A stretch of 43,016 nt of DNA, taken from NCBI GenBank assembly GCA_964396245.1, contig CAYNEO010000029.1:1-43016 (forward strand), in the 5' to 3' direction. This DNA comes from CAYNEO01 sp964396245 (GTDB lineage: Bacteria; Zixibacteria; MSB-5A5; GN15; FEB-12). Position numbers and translations under genes: made by a program. This document shows, in pieces, positions 7,099 through 15,454 of this stretch. The notes under the pieces are model-generated. The model was not told where the DNA came from. It did not search any database and saw only the letters and a program-made list of their open reading frames with translations. How positions within the stretch are numbered: position 1 is the stretch's first letter; every line of letters begins with the position of its first letter.

Positions 7099-8070
7099 AT
7101 GCGTATCGCCAGAAATATTACCGAATTGGTCGGGCGGACACCGCTCGTGGATTTGTCAGTGGTGGGTAGGGGGCTGCCCGGACGTGTCGCCGCCAAGCTG
7201 GAATCGTTCAACCCGTGTTCCTCGGTGAAAGACCGTATTGGTCTTTCGATGATCAATGCCGCCGAGCGCGCGGGCAAGCTGAATCAGGACTCCGTGATAA
7301 TAGAGCCGACCTCCGGCAACACCGGTATCGCTCTGGCGTTCGTTGCCGCTGCCCGCGGTTACAAGCTGGTGCTCACGATGCCGGAGACGATGTCACTCGA
7401 GAGGCGAAACCTTTTGAAGGCTCTCGGCGCCAAGCTCGTTCTCACGCCCGGACCGGAGGGGATGCCCGGAGCAATCGAAAAAGCCGAGCAGATACTGGCT
7501 GAAACCCCGAACGGGTTTATGCCCCAGCAGTTCAAGAATCCGGCCAATCCCGACATCCATTATCGCACGACCGGACCGGAGATCTGGGAAGATACTGACG
7601 GCAAAATAGATATTTTCGTGGCTGCCGCAGGCACCGGCGGTACTATTACCGGGGTCGGGCGATTTTTGAAGGAGAGGAACCCGAATGTAAAGGTGTTTGT
7701 GGTCGAGCCGGAAGCATCCGCGTTTCTTTCGAGAGGGGAGAAGGGTCCCCATCCGATACAGGGAATCGGGGCCGGTTTCAAGCCGGATATTCTCGATATG
7801 AGTATTATCGATGACATCCTGACGGTTACCAACGAGGAAGCAATCGAGACCACCCGGAAAGTCGTCCGGCACGAGGGAATTTTGCTGGGAATTTCGGCCG
7901 GCGCGAATGTGGCGACGGCGCTTAAAGTAGCCTCGCGCGCGGAATCCGAGGGAAAGCTGATTGTAACGATAATCTGCGATACCGGCGAGCGGTACCTTTC
8001 CACGCCAACGTATATGGAAATCGACGGCCATCGATCCCTGGCCGGCACCCGGCAAGGTAACTCTTTATAG
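7099..8070 (+). CDS. cysK: Cysteine synthase A
   Basis: The 323-residue protein is a PLP-dependent O-acetylserine sulfhydrylase, which makes cysteine from O-acetylserine and sulfide. The PLP lysine is K44 in S-S-V-K-D-R. The substrate loop T-S-G-N-T-G is at 71-76, the phosphate-binding G-T-G-G-T at 178-182, the active-site G-I-G-A-G at 222-226, and the pyridine-N contact serine is in G-I-S-A-G at about 264-268. The end D-T-G-E-R-Y-L-S is diagnostic of the CysK/CysM branch. GGTGG precedes the ATG. No cysE is adjacent. It is divergent from the DUF134/NifX pair. Confidence 0.96.
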   Translation: MRIARNITELVGRTPLVDLSVVGRGLPGRVAAKLESFNPCSSVKDRIGLSMINAAERAGKLNQDSVIIEPTSGNTGIALAFVAAARGYKLVLTMPETMSLERRNLLKALGAKLVLTPGPEGMPGAIEKAEQILAETPNGFMPQQFKNPANPDIHYRTTGPEIWEDTDGKIDIFVAAAGTGGTITGVGRFLKERNPNVKVFVVEPEASAFLSRGEKGPHPIQGIGAGFKPDILDMSIIDDILTVTNEEAIETTRKVVRHEGILLGISAGANVATALKVASRAESEGKLIVTIICDTGERYLSTPTYMEIDGHRSLAGTRQGNSL

Positions 8071-8141
8071 CACAATAGACTCCGGACTTATTACCCGCTA
8101 TATTTTTTGAGCCGATCTCTTTCTCATGGGTACAACTGAGT

Positions 8142-9284
8142 ATGGAATGGGATTCAGCACGAATCCCGCCTCTCAACATGGAACATGAGAAATTGACAGA
8201 GACGGTCTGGTGGCGCAAGAACGTCTATAACGCGCCGGACCGGGCCGAGAATCCTGACGCTGAGCTACCGCGTTTGTTGTTCGTGGCGCCGGCATCATCG
8301 CGCCCACGAGGAGCCTGCATTCAGGCGGAACTTGTGAGCCGGTATCTTCGGACCGACGGCTGGCCGGTCGATTTTGTCACAGCCGGTCGTTCAGAAAGGC
8401 CCTTCGCCGGTCGGTTGCTGCGCGCGGTGGCTCGAAGCCAGATACTGCATGTCTTTGTTGCATCGCTGGGTCAGCTGGTTAGCCTGGCTCTTCCGGCCGT
8501 GGTCCTCGGGCGTTTTTACGGTCGCAGGGTGATCATTCATATCCACTCAGGCGAACTCGGGGAGTGGGCTGAGAGATGGCGATGGTTCATGGCGCCGGTC
8601 CTGCGGCAGGCTGATTCGGTCCTTGTCTCGACCAGGCACGCCGGTGAGATACTCAAGCACGTCGGTCTGCGTGCGAGGGTTATTGAATGCCCGGACGATA
8701 TCGAGCTTTTTACAGCAAGGAAAATTAACAGCGTTCAGCCGCACGTTGTGATGACGGGCCGTCTCGAGCCGGACAGCAACGTGTCCACGATCCTGCGGGC
8801 ATTCAAGCTGGTGAAACAGAAATACCCGCGGGGCGAGCTGACGATTGTGGGTGACGGATCGTTGCGGGGAGAGCTTCAAGCGCTGCTGGAAGATGAACGT
8901 ATTCACGGGGTGAAATTCGCCGGCACGGTCTCTCGCGAGGAGATGCGCCGGGTACTCGAGCAGGCCGACATTTATGTCAACGCCTGTTCTCGGTCCGATA
9001 TCCCGGTCACGCTCTTCGAGGCGCAAGCTTGCGGTCTGCCGGTCATTACCGTACGAAGTCGCGCCGTTGTCGAGGCCGTTACCGACGGAGTCAACGGCCT
9101 GATTCTCGATACAAGTAACCATATCGATATCGCCGACCAGATTGTGAGGCTCACCGAGGACGCTGCCCTGGTCTCGCGTATGTCGGAAGCCGCGATAGCG
9201 GCGTCGAAAAAGCGGGGGTGGGCCGAAGTGAAAGGCCGCTGGTCCCGTCTGTACACAGAAATTCTCACCAACCAGCCCCGATAG
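8142..9284 (+). CDS. GT4-family glycosyltransferase
   Basis: The 380-residue protein has the GT-B fold of family 4. The N-terminal domain has a basic, Rossmann-like half without the usual G-G-x-x loop (APASSRPRGACIQAEL), then VIIHIHSGELGEW. The donor-binding C-terminal half has VVMTGRLEPDSNVSTILRAF, LTIVGDGSLRGEL, and the E-x7-E region (TLFEAQACGLPVITV, near residue 290). It likely transfers a nucleotide-activated sugar during cell-surface polysaccharide synthesis. The start at 8142 lacks a clear ribosome-binding site; ATG at 8178 is an alternative. A second glycosyltransferase follows after a terminator. Confidence 0.88.
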   Translation: MEWDSARIPPLNMEHEKLTETVWWRKNVYNAPDRAENPDAELPRLLFVAPASSRPRGACIQAELVSRYLRTDGWPVDFVTAGRSERPFAGRLLRAVARSQILHVFVASLGQLVSLALPAVVLGRFYGRRVIIHIHSGELGEWAERWRWFMAPVLRQADSVLVSTRHAGEILKHVGLRARVIECPDDIELFTARKINSVQPHVVMTGRLEPDSNVSTILRAFKLVKQKYPRGELTIVGDGSLRGELQALLEDERIHGVKFAGTVSREEMRRVLEQADIYVNACSRSDIPVTLFEAQACGLPVITVRSRAVVEAVTDGVNGLILDTSNHIDIADQIVRLTEDAALVSRMSEAAIAASKKRGWAEVKGRWSRLYTEILTNQPR

Positions 9285-9455
9285 CCGATAACTCACTATC
9301 AGTCAGTCTGTTAGTGGGCGCCTGTTTTTTCGCCCCGGTAAGATGTTTTTGTTGACCCATATTGACAGATTCAACACTATTGATCCGGAACAGCGTAAGA
9401 GTGTATTGGGTGTACTCAAAACAAGACTGCTTCTGTGATCTGACTAACACTAGAG
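9285..9455 (+). ncRNA. Possible small RNA region upstream of the C-rich-loop terminator
   Basis: No ORF is convincing in 9285-9700. Two TTGAC elements (9352 and 9362) lie here; TTGACC at 9352-9357 is 17 bp from a poor -10 (CACTAT, 9375-9380). A transcript starting near 9387 and ending at the strong terminator would be about 125 nt. The promoter is weak, so this may simply be the 3' untranslated region of the preceding glycosyltransferase. I see nothing recognisable in 9514-9700. Confidence 0.25.
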
Positions 9456-9513
9456 AATTCCGTCTGTCACTACTCCCTCCCAACCTCCCCCACGTGACAG
9501 ACGGAATTTTTTT
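9456..9513 (+). terminator. Strong intrinsic terminator with C-rich loop
   Basis: A perfect 15-bp stem pairs 9456-9470 (AATTCCGTCTGTCAC) with 9494-9508, followed by a run of seven T (9507-9513). The 23-nt loop is very C-rich, with CCCTCC, CCTCC and CCCC motifs that are complementary to Shine-Dalgarno sequences. Confidence 0.9.
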
Positions 9514-9700
9514 GCACTCGCCGGAGCGTTGAAAAGCCTGCCGGTGCCGATACTCAGAGGTAAGATCATAGAATCAGCCAATGACTGCAGGCGACCGCTC
9601 AGGTTGCCGAACACCCCCGGGAGTTTTTTGCTGACACCGGAATCGGCGCGGCATACTTTGGAATTCTAGCCCGGTAACCCAACAGGTCAGGACCGATATC

Positions 9701-10921
9701 TTGAACGTTCTCTGGGTAAAAGCCGATTATCCGTTACCGCTGGACAGCGGGTCCAAGAAACGTACGTTTAACCTGCTCAAAAAGGCCGGACCCGATCTGA
9801 CAGTCACGTATATCGGCTTTGTCCCCGACCAGAACTATATCGCCGCCCCGGGCCTGGCCGGGGTAGTCGAACACGAACACACGATATATCGACCGCGGGA
9901 GCGGAAGGAAGGTCCGGCATTCTACCTCAGAGTTCTATCCAATCTCGGCTCGCCGCAACCGTATTTTGCAAAACGCAATACGAGCCGTCAGATACAAAGA
10001 TTGATGCGCGATCAGCTCCGTGACCACAGCTTCGACCTGCTGGTCTGTGATGGTGTCGACATGTCGATCAATGTCGATTTTGCCCTGCCGATTCCGAAGA
10101 TCTTGCTTTCGCACGGAATCGAAACCACGTTATGGCAACAGCGATACGAAACCTCACACGGGTATCTGAGGCGGGCGTATTTCAACTATGAAACCAAGCG
10201 AATGGCCGCCTTTGAACGGCAGATGTGTAACCGCTTTGACATGGTCCTGACTGTCAGCCAGCTCGACAAAGACCGGCTTGAAAGCGAGTTCAACGTCCGG
10301 GTACCGATCGAGGTTATCGAAACGGGTGTCGACTGCGTCTATTTCAGCCGGGGTCAGGATATTGCGACCGTGCCGCACAAGCTGGTCTTTACCGGTTCAC
10401 AAGACCTGCTGTCTAATATCGACGGTTTATTGTGGTTTGCGGCCGAGGTGTATCCGGCGGTGAAGAAGGAATATCCCGACGTTACGCTTGATATCGTGGG
10501 TCCCGACCCGGCCTCGGAAATCATCGCTCTCGGCAAGAAGGACGAGTCGATCAAGGTGACCGGCTGGGTGGAGGATGTCAGGCCGTACCTGGCCGCCGCC
10601 GAGGCATTCATTGTCCCCCTGCGCGCCCCCGGCGGCACGCGGGTGAAAATCTATGAAGCAATGTGTCTGAAAACGCCGGTGGTGTCGACGACATATGGCG
10701 CCGAAGGACTGTCATTGTTGCCGAATATCAATCTGTTGATCGCCGATACCGCCAAAGATTTCGCATCGTCGATAATCGAGCTGTTCGGCAACAAAGAGAA
10801 GCGTGACTCGCTCGTTGACAACGGCTGGCGGATGGTCAATGAGAAATACGACTGGACCTCGATGTCGGAACGCATGGTTCGCGTGTTTCACCAGCTTCTG
10901 GATGCGGTCAAGAAGACCTGA
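9701..10921 (+). CDS. Glycosyltransferase (GT4-like)
   Basis: The 406-residue protein is a GT-B glycosyltransferase starting at a TTG. The N-terminal half has V-K-A-D-Y-P-L-P-L-D-S-G-S-K-K-R-T (acceptor-side start of the family) and LLSHGIETTLW near residue 130. The C-terminal half has KLVFTGSQDLLSNIDGLLWF, VTLDIVGPDP, and a donor-binding RAPGGTRVKIYEAMCLKTPVVSTTYGAEGL segment that contains the conserved glutamate. It resembles the sugar transferases of exopolysaccharide loci of the PEP-CTERM/exosortase type. It forms a glycosylation pair with the gene at 8142, but a terminator separates them. Confidence 0.88.
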   Translation: MNVLWVKADYPLPLDSGSKKRTFNLLKKAGPDLTVTYIGFVPDQNYIAAPGLAGVVEHEHTIYRPRERKEGPAFYLRVLSNLGSPQPYFAKRNTSRQIQRLMRDQLRDHSFDLLVCDGVDMSINVDFALPIPKILLSHGIETTLWQQRYETSHGYLRRAYFNYETKRMAAFERQMCNRFDMVLTVSQLDKDRLESEFNVRVPIEVIETGVDCVYFSRGQDIATVPHKLVFTGSQDLLSNIDGLLWFAAEVYPAVKKEYPDVTLDIVGPDPASEIIALGKKDESIKVTGWVEDVRPYLAAAEAFIVPLRAPGGTRVKIYEAMCLKTPVVSTTYGAEGLSLLPNINLLIADTAKDFASSIIELFGNKEKRDSLVDNGWRMVNEKYDWTSMSERMVRVFHQLLDAVKKT

Positions 10922-11017
10922 TCAAAAGGCAAAACTCGCAGGATTTGCCCTGCTCCCTCCAATGAGCGGTAAAATGCGATTGCCATTTCACCGACCATCT
11001 CTTTATATTCAGGTCAA

Positions 11018-12259
11018 ATGGGACTGTCCACACATAGCCATAATTCCCTGACGACGTTCCGCTCCTGTCCAAGGCAGTTCAAGTTCCAGTATATCGAGAG
11101 ACCGGAACTTCCGAGGAAGATTTCGGCGGACACGTATCTTGGCGCCGCGGTTCACCGCGTATTGGCCGAACTGTACAAGCTGGCCGCCAATGGCGTTGTC
11201 CTCCCGCTCCAGAAGGCGCTCGACATGTTCCTGGCCGAGTGGGAGGGGCCGGAAATGGCCCTGATGAGCGTGCCGAATGAGAACATGGCGGTCGATGATT
11301 ATATTCGTAACGGTCAGCGGATGATCGAAACCTACTACAATCGTTACGAACCGTTCAACCAGGGGAAACTGCTCGGGGCGGAAATGCGCGTACATTTCCA
11401 GTTGCCGAACACGAGTTTCAAGCTGGTGGCGATCATTGACCGGCTGTGGAAACGCGATGACGGCGTGATTGAAATAATCGACTACAAGACCGGCTCGTAT
11501 CTTCCGCAGGGAGGACGTGACCCGATGTTTCTCCGTCAGATGGGGCTGTATCAACTGGCAGTTCAGGATAAGTATCCGGATTTCGAGCAGATCGAACTCG
11601 CTCAGTACTTCCTCAAGATGGACGAGGTGATTCGTTACCGGGTGCCGCCCGAGGAAATCGATTTGCTCACGGAGGAGATTCGCACCGAGATTCTGGAAAT
11701 TCTCGATGCCACGCGGTTGGATAATTTTCCGGCGCAGGAGTCGACCCGGTGCAACTACTGTGACTATTTCGAACTCTGTCCCGCCAAGCGGCACCGCCTG
11801 ATTCTCGAGAAAGAGCAGGGAGCGGAGACAGAAGAGCTCACCACGATGCAGACGGCGTCGGAGCTGGCATCGAAATATATCGAGCTCGATAGCCGCGTTA
11901 AGGCGCTGAGCGCCGAACGGGATGCGTTGAAGGAGGACATCCGTCAGGCTGCCGAAGATCTCGGGTTGGAAAAACTCAGCGGTGATGAGGGCGATGTTGT
12001 TGTAAAGACGTCGCGAGGCGAGAAATTTATCACGAAGACGATCGATGCCGCGAAATTCGCGGAGCTCTCCTCGCTGGCTCGTTCATGGCAGCTCGATGAA
12101 CATTTTGAACTCAACGCCCGCTCGCTCATGAAGGACCTTTACGCGACGAAGCGTCTTGCTCCCGAGCAGTTGGAACAACTCAAGGATTTCGTTGTCGAGG
12201 ATATCTCGACGAGGATTACGATACGGAAAAGAAAGGACAAAGAGGACAACGGGGAGTAG
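11018..12259 (+). CDS. RecB/Cas4-like PD-(D/E)XK exonuclease with Fe-S cysteines
   Basis: The 413-residue protein has a RecB-type nuclease domain. The motifs are H46 (G-A-A-V-H-R-V-L), D141 (I-I-D-R-L-W), D155-x-K157 (I-I-D-Y-K-T-G) and Q174...Y178 (Q-x-x-x-Y). Cysteine C17 and the trio C245, C248 and C254 match the iron-staple 4Fe-4S cluster of AddB/Cas4 enzymes. From about residue 270 a coiled coil and a basic C-terminal tail extend beyond the usual domain. No helicase, cas1 or cas2 is adjacent, so a CRISPR role is unlikely; DNA end processing in repair is more plausible. Confidence 0.88.
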   Translation: MGLSTHSHNSLTTFRSCPRQFKFQYIERPELPRKISADTYLGAAVHRVLAELYKLAANGVVLPLQKALDMFLAEWEGPEMALMSVPNENMAVDDYIRNGQRMIETYYNRYEPFNQGKLLGAEMRVHFQLPNTSFKLVAIIDRLWKRDDGVIEIIDYKTGSYLPQGGRDPMFLRQMGLYQLAVQDKYPDFEQIELAQYFLKMDEVIRYRVPPEEIDLLTEEIRTEILEILDATRLDNFPAQESTRCNYCDYFELCPAKRHRLILEKEQGAETEELTTMQTASELASKYIELDSRVKALSAERDALKEDIRQAAEDLGLEKLSGDEGDVVVKTSRGEKFITKTIDAAKFAELSSLARSWQLDEHFELNARSLMKDLYATKRLAPEQLEQLKDFVVEDISTRITIRKRKDKEDNGE

Positions 12260-12340
12260 AAAGTCCGCCCCGGCAGCTGTGTACGCTCAGCATCGAAGTC
12301 CTCTCTGTTGACCGCTTACCTCGTAACGATCTTCAGGCTT

Positions 12341-12838
12341 ATGGAATACCCATTACGGCCGGTTAAGGAAGAGGACGGTGATGCCGTTCTCGAAATATTC
12401 AACTACTACGTCGAGAACGATATGGCCGCCTATCCGGATGAGCGAGTCGGAAGAGAATTCTTCGAAGGTATCCTCAATCAAAAGAAGGACCATCCGTTTT
12501 ACGTCGCCGAGACCGAGGACGGTAAACTGGTGGGTTGGGGGTTTGCCCGACCGTTTCACCCGGCAAAGACGTTTCAGCGTTCGGCCGTGTTAGGCTACTT
12601 CCTCGATCGTGAATATACCGGTAAGGGCATAGGCGGCAAGTTGTTCGATAAACTGGTCGAAGAGTGCCGGAAGCTCGGGATCGACAATTTCCTCGTCAAT
12701 ATATCTTCGTTCAATACGGGCAGTATCGGTTTCCACGAAAAGCGCGGGTTTGTCGAATGTGCCCGTTTCAAGTCAGTCGGAAAAAAGTTGGGAAAAGACT
12801 TTGACGTAATCTGGATGCAGTGGTTTATTAGGCGGTAA
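12341..12838 (+). CDS. GNAT acetyltransferase (phosphinothricin-type)
   Basis: I take ATG at 12341 (MEYPLRPVKEED), the usual GNAT beginning, rather than the in-frame TTG at 12308, which would add 11 residues without a ribosome-binding site. The 165-residue product has I/L-R-P at the N-terminus, then FYVAETEDGKLVGWGFARPF, then the acetyl-CoA pyrophosphate loop in EYTGKGIGGKLFDKLVEE (G-K-G-I-G-G-K). The C-terminal N-x-x-S-I-G-F-H-E-K-R-G-F matches the phosphinothricin/amino-acid N-acetyltransferase branch. The acceptor is unknown. It follows the RecB-like gene after 81 bp. Confidence 0.88.
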   Translation: MEYPLRPVKEEDGDAVLEIFNYYVENDMAAYPDERVGREFFEGILNQKKDHPFYVAETEDGKLVGWGFARPFHPAKTFQRSAVLGYFLDREYTGKGIGGKLFDKLVEECRKLGIDNFLVNISSFNTGSIGFHEKRGFVECARFKSVGKKLGKDFDVIWMQWFIRR

Positions 12839-12965
12839 GATTGCAGAAAACCGCGTGCCCGAGGAGCATCCAGAAATATCCGGTCAGGCCAGTTTTGCCC
12901 GCTTTTCATCGATTCAGCTCACCGCGACACGCCCCATCACCTGTTAACTGAAAGTGCACCGATTT

Positions 12966-13910
12966 ATGAAATCATTCGCATCTGCGGCGACAGTTATTGT
13001 CCTTGCGCTTGCCCTTCTTGTGTCATGCGGCGGGCAGGAAAAGCTCAGCATGAAACTTGCCCTTACCGTGGGCGATATCCATCACCTTCGCCTGATCACC
13101 GACCAGCAAATAGTCCAGGAAATCATGGGCCAGAAGCAGGAAGTGTCCCAGAAAATCGCCATGGGATACATGTACGAGGTCAAGAAGATGACGGACGAGG
13201 GCAATGCCCTGGTCCAGGTAACATACCAGACAATCCAGTTTGATCAAACGAGCCCGCAGGGGACCGTTCATTTCGATTCGGAACAGCCGGCGGACAGTAT
13301 CCCGCCCGGCGCCATGGGTCTGGCGGCGCTGGTGGGACAGAGCTTCGACATGCTCGTGGCCCCGAGCGCACATATTATTGAAATTCAGGGAATCGACCAG
13401 TTGATCACGCACATGATGGAGAAGCTCGGGGTGCCGACCGATTCAACCGGCAATCGCGTTCGCGTCTCGCTGGAGGAGCAGTTCGGGGGCGATGCTCTGA
13501 AGGAAGCGATGGAAAATCTGATGGCCATCTACCCCGAGAAGTCGGTTAGTGTCGGTGAAACCTGGACCGCGACGCGCAATATCACCAAGGGCTTTCCTAT
13601 GAAGATAGACAATACACTCACGTTCAAGGAACGAGCCGACGGAGTGGCAACTATCGCTGTCGATGCGGTTATTTCCTCCAATCCGGATGTGCCGCCGCTG
13701 CAGATGGGACAGCTCCAGGTGGCGTACGACGTATCCGGGACGCAGACGGGTACGGTGCAGATCGATGAGCAGTCCGGGTGGATTATCCATGCCGAGCAGG
13801 TTCAGAAGGTGTCGGGCAACATGAACGTACTGCCCAATCCGCAGATGCCCGACGGCATGTCATGGCCGATCAGCATGACGACAACGGCCACGGTGGACAA
13901 GTTCGAATAG
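12966..13910 (+). CDS. DUF6263-like lipoprotein
   Basis: Start choices are GTG at 12954 or ATG at 12966; neither has a clear ribosome-binding site, and the latter begins directly with the signal sequence. The lipobox ends in L-L-V-S-C-G-G, giving lipidation on that cysteine and anchoring in the membrane. The mature protein of about 290 residues resembles the DUF6263 pattern: a beta-rich protein with LTVGDIHHLRLITDQQI at the start, a central FGGDALKEAMENLMAIYPEKSVSVGETW and repeating beta strands ending TTTATVDKFE. The function is unknown. Confidence 0.78.
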   Translation: MKSFASAATVIVLALALLVSCGGQEKLSMKLALTVGDIHHLRLITDQQIVQEIMGQKQEVSQKIAMGYMYEVKKMTDEGNALVQVTYQTIQFDQTSPQGTVHFDSEQPADSIPPGAMGLAALVGQSFDMLVAPSAHIIEIQGIDQLITHMMEKLGVPTDSTGNRVRVSLEEQFGGDALKEAMENLMAIYPEKSVSVGETWTATRNITKGFPMKIDNTLTFKERADGVATIAVDAVISSNPDVPPLQMGQLQVAYDVSGTQTGTVQIDEQSGWIIHAEQVQKVSGNMNVLPNPQMPDGMSWPISMTTTATVDKFE

Positions 13911-13963
13911 TCTCCACGTCACGGGATTCCATGCAGGATCCATGACAATATTCAATTTTCAAG

Positions 13964-13994
13964 CGTCCGGCGGATGACCGTAATTCGCCGGACG
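13964..13994 (+). terminator. Hairpin downstream of the DUF6263-like lipoprotein
   Basis: CGTCCGGCG (13964-13972) pairs perfectly with CGCCGGACG (13986-13994) around a 13-nt loop. There is no T-run after it, so it may be a factor-assisted terminator or RNA-stability element. A second small palindrome (CCCGTA-AAA-TACGGG, 14072-14086) lies upstream of the next gene. Confidence 0.45.
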
Positions 13995-14180
13995 ATTCGT
14001 ATATGTCCGTGGCGGGACTTCCGCTGCCTTCTCGATGTGGCCGTCAAATCTCTTGCGTCACGGACAGTTATCCCGTAAAATACGGGCGACACTCACACCC
14101 TGGGACGTCTCCTGCGAAGATTGTATTGATAAAAACCAAACCGTCTCTGGCGCTGGCCTGCAATTAACGGAGGGTACGGC

Positions 14181-14726
14181 ATGAATGTTGCCATACGTAT
14201 TACACGGGTCATGGTACTTGTCATTTTCGGCGTCACGCTGCTGATCTGCTGCGCCGGACAACCGGAATCAAACGCCGGCGGTGTTACTATAACGGAAGCG
14301 GATCGGATAGCCAGGGTTTACGCCGATGCAAGGAACACGCCGGATCTGAGCCTGCTGGATCAGATATATGCCACGGATGTGGTCGTGCACGATCCCACCT
14401 CGCCGGAGCCTATCATGGGACTGGCAGCGCTGAAGGCGTATTATCAGCAGACTCATGACGGTATTCCCGATTTCAAGATTACATTTGACGAGACTTTCGT
14501 TCGCGACAGTCTCACTGCCTGGGTCTGGACGATGACCGGCACGCAAACCCGCGAACTCAGGGGAATTCCACCAACCGGGCAGCAAATCAAGGCTACGGGT
14601 GTGGCGATAGACAAGATTGTTGACGGCAAAATTGTCGAGGAGTGGGTGTATTTCAATCCGATGGAAATTATGGGTCCGCTCGGCTTTTCATTGACGCCGC
14701 CGTCGGGGGAACAGCCGGGGAAATAA
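14181..14726 (+). CDS. SnoaL-like ester cyclase-family lipoprotein
   Basis: GGAGGG precedes the ATG. The 181-residue product starts with a signal peptide and a lipobox (LLICCAG). The mature domain fits the SnoaL/NTF2 cone fold: a RIARVYADARNTPDLSLLDQIYATDVVVHDP opening, MGLAALKAYYQQTHDGIPDFKITFDE, and GQQIKATGVAIDKIVDGKIVEEWVY. Soluble relatives are polyketide cyclases or small-molecule-binding proteins. A lipid anchor suggests an envelope binding or catalytic role. Its 3' end is 39 bp from the methyltransferase gene, so co-transcription is possible. Confidence 0.85.
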   Translation: MNVAIRITRVMVLVIFGVTLLICCAGQPESNAGGVTITEADRIARVYADARNTPDLSLLDQIYATDVVVHDPTSPEPIMGLAALKAYYQQTHDGIPDFKITFDETFVRDSLTAWVWTMTGTQTRELRGIPPTGQQIKATGVAIDKIVDGKIVEEWVYFNPMEIMGPLGFSLTPPSGEQPGK

Positions 14727-14765
14727 GCTTCCGATCGAGTTTGATGAATAAAGGAAAGAAGACGA

Positions 14766-15440
14766 ATGGCCGGCTACTACGCCGATAAGCTTTCCGGGAA
14801 ACGGCTCAAAGAGGTATACGAGTCGGCTCCGCCGAGGATCAAGCAGTATCTCGACGCGGAAGTTGAATATCTTCTGAGCCGTATCACACCCGAAGACAGT
14901 GTCCTTGAACTTGGCTGCGGCTACGGGCGAATCCTGCCCCGACTCGCCCAAAAGGCGGCCGTGGTAGTGGGAATCGACAACTCCATGAAGAATTTGCAAT
15001 ACGAGCATAAAGCGCTGCGGGGGCTGAAAAACTGTTCGCTCGCATGTATGGATGCCTCGCAGCTGGCGTTTCGCGACCGGAGCTTCGACGTGGTGGTATG
15101 CATACAAAACGGCATTTCGGCATTTCAGACGGGTCGCCGCGAACTCATCCGAGAAGCGATGAGTGTAACCAGGACGGGTGGTCGTGCCCTGTTTTCTTCA
15201 TATTCGGAAAAGTTCTGGGATGATCGGCTCGAATGGTTCAGGGCGCAGGCGGAGGACGGCTTGATCGGGGAAATCGATCTCGAACGTACGGGCGACGGCG
15301 TTATTGTCTGCAAGGACGGATTCACCGCGAGCACGGTCAGCCCCGAGGAGTTTCTCGTGCTGACGGAGAATCTCGACGCCGATGTCACTATTGTCGAGGT
15401 CGACGAATCGAGTATTTTTTGCGAGATCACGAGGCACTGA
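14766..15440 (+). CDS. SAM-dependent methyltransferase (class I)
   Basis: AAAGGAAAG sits upstream of the ATG. The 224-residue protein has a Rossmann methyltransferase core. Motif I is at about residues 42-51 (V-L-E-L-G-C-G-Y-G-R, the SAM-binding glycine loop), the acidic motif II at about 65 (VVGIDNS), and a post-I region follows (ACMDASQLAFRDRSFDVVVC). A C-terminal domain of mixed strands is present. The substrate is unknown. The HAD-like gene begins 14 bp downstream, so the two form one unit with the lipoprotein that follows. Confidence 0.9.
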   Translation: MAGYYADKLSGKRLKEVYESAPPRIKQYLDAEVEYLLSRITPEDSVLELGCGYGRILPRLAQKAAVVVGIDNSMKNLQYEHKALRGLKNCSLACMDASQLAFRDRSFDVVVCIQNGISAFQTGRRELIREAMSVTRTGGRALFSSYSEKFWDDRLEWFRAQAEDGLIGEIDLERTGDGVIVCKDGFTASTVSPEEFLVLTENLDADVTIVEVDESSIFCEITRH

Positions 15441-15454
15441 GAGCGGGTCGGTTG

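Noticed and set aside
9311..9335. Second terminator GGGCG/CGCCC after the first glycosyltransferase
   Set aside because: The stem is only 5 bp and the T-run is in the loop rather than after the stem.
9265..9483. 72-residue minus-strand ORF in the glycosyltransferase intergenic region
   Set aside because: It has no ribosome-binding site, runs through the terminator stem and has no conserved pattern.
11018..12259. CRISPR-associated Cas4
   Set aside because: There is no CRISPR array and no cas1 or cas2 anywhere in the window; the domain also occurs in repair nucleases.
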